Below, in pieces: positions 16,780-22,896 of a stretch of 29,925 nt of DNA. The position numbers and the translations under genes are program-made. The notes under the pieces were generated by a model. It did not search any database and had not been told where the DNA came from. It worked only from the letters and a program-made list of their open reading frames with translations. The stretch spans positions 1-29,925 of the forward strand of contig CAUAAZ010000027.1 in assembly GCA_958427145.1 (NCBI GenBank). The letters run 5' to 3'. Every line of letters begins with the position of its first letter. The first letter of the stretch is position 1. The stretch is from an uncultured Collinsella sp. GTDB taxonomy: Bacteria; Actinomycetota; Coriobacteriia; Coriobacteriales; Coriobacteriaceae.

Positions 16780-17649
16780 TTGCTAAAACAAATTGCTTAT
16801 ATAGCTACTTGGTCGCTTGTGAAAAAGTCCGCCAAATGGTCGATGGCAATCATCGGTGCAATTTCGACGATTATGGCGGTTGTGGGCGTGTCTCTCATTG
16901 ATCTGCTGCCGAAGGGTTCGGGGTGTCTGTTTAGACTCTTCGTTTTCGTTGTTCTTTTTATTCTGATAGCCATTCTTGCGGCGGTCGTCACATATCGTCG
17001 CAGCAGGAGCGGGGTCCATTTGGCGATTAACGGTATGGACATCGACATCGTGGTTGGCGACCTTTATGCTACGGACGGAGTGAAGGTCATCCCGTTCGAT
17101 GAGTATTTCGACATCCAGGTCGATGACAAGGTTATTTCAAGGAATTCTCTCAACGGCATTTTTATCAAGAGGTACGCTGATTGGAATACCCTCAAGCGTA
17201 CAGTCGAAAAATTGGGGCCGAGCTTGTTGGAGCCTTGCAAAGCTGGGGATGGTAGGATTCGCTATCCTCTCGGCACCATCAAGGACTACAACGAGTACGC
17301 ACTGCTCGCCTTCACGCATATGGACAAACTAAACCGAGCACGCCTTCGCCGTGGCGAATATGAGGAATGCCTGCTCAACATGTGGGATGAGCTAGATAGG
17401 ATGTATGCCGGCAGACCTGTCGTTCTTCCGCTGCTGGGGTCGGGGATAACCAGGTTCGACGGCGGGAAGCCCTCGGAGGACGACCTTCTTCGCTGCATGC
17501 TTTGTACCCTGAGGGCTTCGAAGCGACATTTCAAAGAAGGCGTCGTGGTCGTCTTGACGGAGAAGAACGCTGCACGAATGAGGCTATACGAAGTCAACGG
17601 ATATATTGAGGCTTGGGAAAATAGGATTGGAGAGAAAGATGGTTTATAG
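16780..17649 (+). CDS. thsA: ThsA-like effector with two membrane helices and a macro domain (Thoeris)
   Basis: This 289-residue protein opens with two membrane helices at about residues 20-43 and 48-72, followed by a ThsA-type macro domain. The macro part starts near VHLAINGMDIDIVVGDLYA, includes GIFIKRYADWNTL, and contains the loop VVLPLLGSGITRFDGGKPS. In type II Thoeris this TM-macro protein senses a histidine-ADP-ribose signal made by the TIR partner and is thought to damage the membrane of the infected cell. The downstream overlapping gene encodes a ThsB-type TIR protein, which completes the pair. TTG 16780 follows GGAAG by 7 nt. A -10-like TATATT lies at 16749-16754, with no good -35 box. 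Confidence 0.82.
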   Translation: MLKQIAYIATWSLVKKSAKWSMAIIGAISTIMAVVGVSLIDLLPKGSGCLFRLFVFVVLFILIAILAAVVTYRRSRSGVHLAINGMDIDIVVGDLYATDGVKVIPFDEYFDIQVDDKVISRNSLNGIFIKRYADWNTLKRTVEKLGPSLLEPCKAGDGRIRYPLGTIKDYNEYALLAFTHMDKLNRARLRRGEYEECLLNMWDELDRMYAGRPVVLPLLGSGITRFDGGKPSEDDLLRCMLCTLRASKRHFKEGVVVVLTEKNAARMRLYEVNGYIEAWENRIGEKDGL

Positions 17650-18151
17650 GACGAGGACCTACATCGCTGCTGACTGGGATGGCGACCGAGATGCTGTGGA
17701 CCAGCTGCACAAATGGAACGACAGCGACTATTGGGGGCTTTCATTTACGGATGCCCACAATTTACAGCAGTCGCGCGATTCCAGCCTGCCCTGCAGCATA
17801 AAGAGCTCGCTGAAAGAGAGAATGGATCATTCCAAACGTTTCGTGCTTATCGTGGGGGATTCGACGGACACCGTGACTAAGGGAAGCTGTCGGTGTTGCG
17901 GAAGCTATAACGCGTGGACTTCTAGCTGTGCCCGCATGCATAGCGTTGATTATCGCAGCTACATCAAGTACGAGTGCGATAAGGCCATGGAGGCCGATAT
18001 CGATATCGTGGTGCTGTATAACAACACGCGGGTCGACAGGTCGAAGTGTCCTGAGGCTGTTAGGTACCACGGAAACCATGTCGCCATGATGTATTATAGG
18101 GACGGTAAATACTATTGGGATTATCCGGCGGTCAAAAAATCGCTTCAGTAA
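17639..18151 (+). CDS. thsB: ThsB-like TIR-domain signalling protein (Thoeris)
   Basis: This 170-residue protein has the ThsB/DUF1863 TIR-like fold. It starts with RTYIAADWDGDRDAVDQL, then KRFVLIVGDSTDTVTKG as the central strand, and SYIKYECDKAMEADIDIVVL with Glu in YECDKA at the expected catalytic position. ThsB enzymes detect phage infection and convert NAD+ into a nucleotide signal that activates ThsA. A Cys-rich stretch, SCRCCGSYNAWTSSCARMHS, sits just before the catalytic helix and may bind metal or bridge the fold. ATG 17639 follows GGAGAG, and the gene overlaps thsA by 11 nt, indicating coupled translation. A longer TTG start at 17606 would lie further inside thsA and has no advantage. 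Confidence 0.85.
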   Translation: MVYRTRTYIAADWDGDRDAVDQLHKWNDSDYWGLSFTDAHNLQQSRDSSLPCSIKSSLKERMDHSKRFVLIVGDSTDTVTKGSCRCCGSYNAWTSSCARMHSVDYRSYIKYECDKAMEADIDIVVLYNNTRVDRSKCPEAVRYHGNHVAMMYYRDGKYYWDYPAVKKSLQ

Positions 18152-18272
18152 AGACTTCCCACGCACAGTGTCGAAGCCGGCATGGTCATACCTGTACGCT
18201 ATCGGATGAAGCTATCCTTTTTCAACTCCAGTTGCTTTAATATGAGCAGGACTTTGTAAATAGACAAAAATT

Positions 18273-18312
18273 GGCCTGACCTCGGTTCGAATGAGTCGAG
18301 GCCAGGCCTTTT
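18273..18312. terminator. Bidirectional hairpin terminator after thsB
   Basis: GGCCTGACCTCG (18273-18284) and CGAGGCCAGGCC (18297-18308) form a 12-bp stem with one mismatch, followed by TTTTAT. On the other strand the mismatch becomes a G-U pair and the stem is followed by AATTTTTG. It therefore can stop transcription from both sides. Confidence 0.7.
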
Positions 18313-18739
18313 ATCTATCCCAACTCTCCTGCGGCGACCTCGGCGTGTCAAAGTGCAAAATAGGGTCTTTTTCAAAAACTTGGCTTGCAGATTGGAGGGG
18401 GACTGGTCCTGCAGGTGCGCCATCGCCACTATGGGACTCCTGGACGAGACGGATGGCGAGGCGGCGGCCGAGCCGCCGATCAGCCCCGTGGAGGCCGTTC
18501 GCGCCGAAAGGTCGGTGCTCCTGGAATTCGTCGTGTTGCCCGCGAAGGCGGCGTAGCGGTGGTAAGATGCAGGCGTTTTAGGCGGCGATTCGGGCAATCC
18601 GGACCGAATTTGCTGCCCGACAGGATGGCCTTCGGCCACCATTCGTTAGGATGGTTTGCACTAATATTCAGCGCACCACTGCTTCTTGGGTTTCCTGCTC
18701 GATATAAACGGTGCAAAGGTATTGCTTGCAGGAGGGGCA
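18313..18739 (+). other. Intergenic stretch with a gene-like fragment before the HEPN gene
   Basis: About 430 bases between the thsB terminator and the next ribosome binding site. ATG 18431 to TAG 18556 encodes 41 residues (opening MGLLDETDGEAAAEPP) with gene-like G/C-rich third positions, but no family is recognisable and no ribosome binding site is seen. A minus-strand frame across the region runs through the terminator and is not believable. The rest shows nothing. Confidence 0.25.
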
Positions 18740-19675
18740 ATGGGAGAGCATATTCCCAGATTTAAAACGCTTTCCGCGTATTATGAGCAAGACGGTCTCG
18801 CTCTGGGCGGACCGCATGAGATCTGCGTCAACATGAGATGCGGGGACATTGCATACGATGTTGTCGTCAAGCAATGTCGAACCAGGGAGATAACCACTGT
18901 TGCTGCCGAACCGATTCCGTGGACGAACATTCAAACGCCGTTGTTTATAATTGAAAGACTTCTGATGCTGTTCGATGGGGCTTTTGTTCCATTGGTCAGG
19001 GCAGAGTTCGACGGCTCGCCGGATGGCGATGACGGCGAGGCGGAGGTCAGACAGGTTCTAGCTCGGCGATTAAGCTATTTCGATTCCGACTTACGTTCGT
19101 CGAATATTCCCAACGACAAACTCGTTGACTATTGCGATGTTTTGACTGACGACTTGGTTGGGAAATGGCTTTACTTGGTGGAGCAGCTCGACATTACAAA
19201 TCAGATGTACCTGTATGCTATGTCGAGGTCTGGGATGCCGATTGACATTCGATGCGCTTTTCTAATCGAGCTCGCTGAGCCGTTGATTGAGATGTGCAAC
19301 AAAGAAAGGGGACTGTTCCTTGATTTGGCCGCAAAGAATAAGCCTACATTAAAAGAGTGCCTCGATGCAGTCATTGGGGAATTTGGTAAGGTAGCTTTTG
19401 CTTATGAAATGCAGATGGGAAAGAAAGCCTATGATGCGTTCTTATCTAAGCTGAAGTGCAGTCGAGTCAGGATTATGCATATTAAGGCCAATCAGCCCAA
19501 GGATGAATATCTCAATGGCCTCGAAAGTGCTTTCTATCTCAAAAAGCTCTCATTGATGTACAGGGCTATTCTTCTTGATCTGCTCGGGGTACCCGCAAAT
19601 CTGTATGAGAAGCGCTTAAGGCATCGTGTGGAAACCTTGGATAACTGGTTTGCTGAGAACCATCGCAAGCTCTGA
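18740..19675 (+). CDS. HEPN-domain protein, probable toxin-like ribonuclease
   Basis: This 311-residue protein has an N-terminal beta-rich part (about 1-130) and an alpha-helical C-terminal HEPN-type domain. The domain carries R-x4-H in CSRVRIMHIK (Arg 242, His 247), the active-site pattern of HEPN ribonucleases. The helix after it, GLESAFYLKKLSLMYRAILLD, is typical. The two-part layout resembles ApeA-type abortive-infection RNases, but I cannot assign it to that family. ATG 18740 has a strong GGAGG 4 nt upstream, while the in-frame TTG 18686 does not. It lies 57 nt before two small unknown genes on the same strand, and the three probably form one operon in this defence island. Confidence 0.65.
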   Translation: MGEHIPRFKTLSAYYEQDGLALGGPHEICVNMRCGDIAYDVVVKQCRTREITTVAAEPIPWTNIQTPLFIIERLLMLFDGAFVPLVRAEFDGSPDGDDGEAEVRQVLARRLSYFDSDLRSSNIPNDKLVDYCDVLTDDLVGKWLYLVEQLDITNQMYLYAMSRSGMPIDIRCAFLIELAEPLIEMCNKERGLFLDLAAKNKPTLKECLDAVIGEFGKVAFAYEMQMGKKAYDAFLSKLKCSRVRIMHIKANQPKDEYLNGLESAFYLKKLSLMYRAILLDLLGVPANLYEKRLRHRVETLDNWFAENHRKL

Positions 19676-19732
19676 ATTGTGCGGTTTGAGAAGATTGCTT
19701 CTCCATCTTGAGAGATTGGCCGGGAGGGGTTG

Positions 19733-20200
19733 ATGCGAATGACGCTCGCGCGTGACAACATCGAGGGGATTCGTACAGCGGAGGATGATACCTCTTTTGT
19801 CGGTGCGCCCTTCAAACTGACCTTTGGGAACGTGGCCCGCGAGACTCTTCGCTTGGCGAAAGTCGAGAGACTTCCCTTTGTCCACGACGAGCTCGCCGAG
19901 GGCTTTGCGGTCGAAGCGGGGGTCCCAGATTTGCGCGTGGTTCTCGGTCGAATTCAGGATCTTTGCTCTGGGCTTGGGCTTCCCCGCCTTCCAGCTGTCA
20001 TCGTGCGCTCCGACGATGATATGTCTGAAATAGGGTTTTACGAGCTCTATCGCGTGCTCATTTACCCCGGGCTTCACGAGATGCCTGCGGTCAGAATGCG
20101 AGATGTGCGACGGAAGCAGCGAGCCGTTCGCCAGGTGGGGCCCGACGACTGGAAGCCTCTCCTTGAGGCGGCGGCGGTGGTGGACGGGATGATCAAATGA
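19733..20200 (+). CDS. Unknown protein in the HEPN operon
   Basis: This 155-residue protein is soluble and has no signal peptide. The segment VVLGRIQDLCSGLGLPRLPAVIVRSD is faintly like the N-terminal head domain found in some McrA-type restriction proteins, but this is too weak to name it. The C-terminal third is basic (RMRDVRRKQRAVRQ). ATG 19733 follows GGGAGGGG, and the TTG three bases earlier is an alternative. Its stop overlaps the start of the next gene by 4 nt (ATGA), so the two are translationally coupled. The HEPN ribonuclease gene is 57 nt upstream. I do not recognise the family. Confidence 0.7.
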   Translation: MRMTLARDNIEGIRTAEDDTSFVGAPFKLTFGNVARETLRLAKVERLPFVHDELAEGFAVEAGVPDLRVVLGRIQDLCSGLGLPRLPAVIVRSDDDMSEIGFYELYRVLIYPGLHEMPAVRMRDVRRKQRAVRQVGPDDWKPLLEAAAVVDGMIK

Positions 20201-20769
20201 TTCCGGATGGCGTTGTAATTAGTTTCAACGGTCAAATCGATTTCGGCACGGTTGTTGCTCTCCTAGCTCTGGCGCTCACTCTCGTCCAGTGGATTGTCTC
20301 GCTGATACGGGGCCGCCGGACGGCCGCGCGGAGCCAGGCATCAGCCATCTGTGCCCGTGTGGTCAGGATGCCTGAGAGGGAGACGACCACGATTGGCAGG
20401 ATTAGGATTGATTTCGGGACACAGGTCGGCCTAGAAGTGATGAACAATAGCAACGACATCGTTTACCAAGTTATCCTCACTGCCGTACTTGTCCAAGGCG
20501 CCGGGCCTCAAGACGGGAGGGACGTCGAGGGATGCAACAGCAGAGTTCTACTCTCGTCCGTTGCTCCGGGCAAAACCGTGAGGTGCGTCGGGCATCTCGA
20601 TTGTTCGATGCATAAGGCCCTCGGCTGCGAGGTGGCTTTCACCGATCGCTACGGACGCAGTTGGGTGCGGAAGAGCGACGGTCATTTGGGCAGGATTCGA
20701 TTCAAAACGCCCGTCGATTATTACGGTCTAATGCAGCCTGTAGAGTGGATGGACTTCGATGAGCCGTAA
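20197..20769 (+). CDS. Unknown membrane-anchored protein in the HEPN operon
   Basis: This 190-residue protein has one N-terminal membrane helix (about residues 15-38, FGTVVALLALALTLVQWIVS), followed by basic residues RGRRTAARSQ that would keep the rest in the cytoplasm. The remainder is predicted beta-rich: IRIDFGTQVGLEVMNNSN, VSYQV-like strands and a conserved-looking end YYGLMQPVEWMDFDEP. This pattern resembles small membrane-anchored beta-sandwich proteins found near phage-defence genes, but I do not recognise the family. The start overlaps the preceding stop (ATGA). A strong terminator follows 66 nt after the stop. It may tether or sense something at the membrane for the HEPN protein; this is inference from context only. 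Confidence 0.7.
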   Translation: MIPDGVVISFNGQIDFGTVVALLALALTLVQWIVSLIRGRRTAARSQASAICARVVRMPERETTTIGRIRIDFGTQVGLEVMNNSNDIVYQVILTAVLVQGAGPQDGRDVEGCNSRVLLSSVAPGKTVRCVGHLDCSMHKALGCEVAFTDRYGRSWVRKSDGHLGRIRFKTPVDYYGLMQPVEWMDFDEP

Positions 20770-20835
20770 TCGACATGCTCTAATTTTGAACGAAAAACCC
20801 CGGAGACGATCGATAACGATTCTTCTTTGATGATG

Positions 20836-20873
20836 CAAGCGGCGCTACTAATAGTAGCGCCGCTTGTTTTATA
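20836..20873 (+). terminator. Intrinsic terminator after the HEPN operon
   Basis: CAAGCGGCGCTACTA (20836-20850) and TAGTAGCGCCGCTTG (20852-20866) form a perfect long stem, followed by TTTTATATT. Confidence 0.85.
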
Positions 20874-21062
20874 TTCCGCTTGCAGATCCATCTGGACATC
20901 GCGTTCCAAAACTGGCAGAAACGTTCCTCGTTGCCGAATACGAGATTGTTTTCAGCACACAGAGCGGAACACATCCAAATTGCTCCAAATGGTTTGAATG
21001 TAACTTCGACCGTTTTCGGTTAGCGGAGTTTTATGGAGTATGAAAAAATCTGGTTGGAAGTT

Positions 21063-21116
21063 GTTAAATCTCTGGTTTAGAGCGATTTGGCCACCGATCC
21101 AAACCAGAGATTTAAC
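21063..21116. repeat. Perfect 16-bp inverted repeat at the break of a recombinase fragment
   Basis: GTTAAATCTCTGGTTT (21063-21078) and AAACCAGAGATTTAAC (21101-21116) are exact reverse complements separated by 22 nt. The repeat lies where the recombinase fragment on the minus strand loses its family resemblance, so it marks a rearrangement point. The 190 bases before it, back to the HEPN-operon terminator, show no gene. Confidence 0.7.
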
Positions 21117-21292
21117 GTTAGATAGCTGTTGAATCCCAGCCAGTAATTTGACGTAGTGTCACAGCGGCTGGGCACGCTGCTTTCGGCATGGCTTTGCAGA
21201 GTGATTTCGAGCACTGCTTTTAATTGCTTTAGCTGCAGATAGTCTAGAACCGGCTGCATCTGAGCTGGGACCATATTGATCAGCGCTTCCAT
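21077..21292 (-). pseudogene. N-terminal fragment of an hsdS-associated tyrosine recombinase
   Basis: ATG 21292 has a very good ribosome binding site (AGGAGGAAAGGAG). The 71 residues begin MEALINMVPAQMQPVLDYLQ, then LKQLKAVLEITL, which resembles the opening of the tyrosine recombinases that invert hsdS genes in phase-variable type I restriction loci. The expected continuation into the SAM-like DNA-binding domain is lost at about residue 60, where the 16-bp inverted repeat begins. No catalytic domain exists in the window. The remains of hsdS lie 770 bases upstream on the same strand, which supports the call. The resemblance is from memory of the family and should be tested by search. Confidence 0.5.
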
Positions 21293-21372
21293 CGGGGGCT
21301 CCTTTCCTCCTGGTTCGATGGAAACAATTCTGAAGCGTAGGCCTACGTCCCGGTAAATGATTATTTGGTGGC

Positions 21373-22038
21373 TTAACTCATCTCCGCGCCTAAGACAAGC
21401 GCCCTCGCTTGTTCAGCGATCCTAAATTGATCATCACTTCCGAACGATATGGCTTTATACATTTGAGATACAAGATCGAAATCGTAGTTATGCCCTGGCA
21501 CCGTGACAATGACGCGCTCGAAAGAGACCGAATATGCACTCAATGAAAGAAAGGCAGCAAGCGCCTCTTCGAGCATTACCGTATCGGCCAGCACATCCGA
21601 CCTTATGAATAGGTGATTGTGCGCAAATGGCCTATACCCGCCGCCGTTTAGCTTACCAAGTTTTTCCTTGTAAGCTTCTATAACCAGGCCAAAAGAATCT
21701 TTGCCGCTGGGACCGAAGAGGCCCCAATCAAACACCTCAGCACCAACCTGCTCGATTCGTTCCGTCAGCCGTTCCTTAAGCTTTGCGTCATCCGTTTCGC
21801 GGAGCTTCGCATACAAAGCGTCCGCCTCCTGGGTTTCTTGAGATATTGCTTGGGTTACCTCGACTCCCAGGTCATGGAGTTCATCCCAAAGGTCGGGTTT
21901 GTCCCTATGCGACAGGTTTCTATACGTTGCTTCATCAAGGAATTGAAGCACGAGACGGGCGTATACCTCCCAGATATCGAATGGCATATGGGAGGGCAGC
22001 ACGCCTTCGCAACTTGTCGTTGTTCCCTTATTGTCCAT
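21373..22038 (-). CDS. Unknown protein downstream of the hsdS remnant
   Basis: The protein has about 221 residues from ATG 22038. It is soluble and acidic, with a likely coiled-coil (about residues 60-95, rich in E, K and L). A C-terminal alpha/beta part follows: HNHLFIRSDVLADTV, then VIVTVPGHNYDFDLVSQMY. I do not recognise the family. In-frame TTG starts at 22044 (with GAGG upstream) and 22062 are possible; the latter would overlap the hsdS stop. It shares strand and order with the hsdS remnant and the recombinase fragment, so it was probably an accessory gene of that type I restriction locus. The frame is intact, so it may still be expressed. Confidence 0.6.
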   Translation of the reverse strand: MDNKGTTTSCEGVLPSHMPFDIWEVYARLVLQFLDEATYRNLSHRDKPDLWDELHDLGVEVTQAISQETQEADALYAKLRETDDAKLKERLTERIEQVGAEVFDWGLFGPSGKDSFGLVIEAYKEKLGKLNGGGYRPFAHNHLFIRSDVLADTVMLEEALAAFLSLSAYSVSFERVIVTVPGHNYDFDLVSQMYKAISFGSDDQFRIAEQARALVLGAEMS

Positions 22039-22058
22039 GTTCAAATTGTACAACCTCG

Positions 22059-22713
22059 TCAATCGCGATTTTCCCCGCTCATTAGCATCGACAGGAGAGC
22101 GTCTCTAAGCGAGGAAAGTGCTTGCATTTCAATCCTGTTGTCGAGAATGGTATCGAACAGAGGCATCAAGTTCTCGCAAAGTGCCGAAATGGCACCGGAA
22201 TTATGGGGTATCTCCAACTGTAGTTTTTCAAGGCGCTCAGGTTAGACTGGGCAGTTCCCTGTGCAATGCCAATCATATGTTCCTTAAAGGCAGTTTGCCA
22301 GAACCAGAAAAAAATCCTGTCAGCGTGTCTTTCCTGACAGAAACGAGCACGGCAACTCGATGATTAAGTAAACAGTCAGGTTCCGCAACAATTCCGACCC
22401 TACCAACACTGCCCATGAGCGAAGGCACGATATCTCCTAGCATGAGTCTGCAATACGATTTTATGCGGCCAGGAATGTTCACGATACGATTGGCGTCAGA
22501 ACAGTCAACGTTGCCGTCCCGCACGTTCTTGATTGTCTGAACTTTATAGTTGCCGTCATCTGAATAAGTGCCGCTATTGAAAGCGTAACCGTTCCCAAAG
22601 TCGACCAGTTTATGCAGTGATATAGCAGCGTCGCATTCCGATAGATACCTATCGAGTAACCGTCTTTCTCCGTACCGCCTGTAGCGGGCGGTACGGAGAA
22701 AGACGGTTACTCA
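22059..22713 (-). pseudogene. hsdS: Decayed type I restriction specificity subunit (hsdS)
   Basis: The pieces read in order on the minus strand as the second half of an HsdS protein. SLHKLVDFGNGYAFNSGTYS and YKVQTIKNVRDGNVD begin a target-recognition domain. IVPSLMGSVGRVGIV and NHRVAVLVSV follow. The frame then shifts near 22,275 to IGIAQGTAQSNLSALKNYSW, and shifts again near 22,190 to PLFDTILDNRIEMQALSSLR and DALLSMLMSGENRD, the usual HsdS end with its coiled-coil. At least two frameshifts and the missing first half make it nonfunctional. No hsdM or hsdR is present apart from a possible tail at 22,707-22,802. HsdS would have directed DNA methylation and cleavage. Confidence 0.75.
22654..22712. 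repeat. Perfect 26-bp inverted repeat at the start of the hsdS remnant
   Basis: Positions 22654-22679 and 22687-22712 are exact reverse complements around a 7-nt spacer (TGTAGCG). Read on the minus strand, the outer arm starts at a stop codon (TAA, 22709-22707) of an upstream reading frame that overlaps a GTG start at 22714. The repeat has no T-tract. Its place at the 5' end of hsdS, beside a recombinase fragment, suggests two inversion sites brought together by deletion. Confidence 0.8.
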
Positions 22714-22802
22714 CGATCTGCCCACATGTTCCTGCGTTCTATGTTTGCCTGCGTCACCGCAGCCCATGCTGAATAAAGTGTTGCGACGATTTTGCCCAAA
22801 GC
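22707..22802 (-). pseudogene. C-terminal tail of an upstream gene of the restriction locus
   Basis: A 31-residue tail reading ALGKIVATLYSAWAAVTQ then ANIERRNMWADRE ends at the TAA that overlaps the GTG start of the hsdS remnant. Upstream the frame is closed by TGA and TAA. The position suggests the end of the preceding restriction-modification gene, but the sequence is too short to identify. Confidence 0.35.
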
Positions 22803-22896
22803 TTATCAGGCTGTTAAGACGCGGTTGTTTTGGTGCTTACACTAAAATCATAAAAATCGTATCATTTCATTAGCTTATTCATCTTTAGGAGGAAGA

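Noticed and set aside
18199..18642. 147-codon minus-strand frame between thsB and the HEPN gene
   Set aside because: It reads through a clear hairpin terminator and has low-complexity S/R/P composition with no family resemblance.
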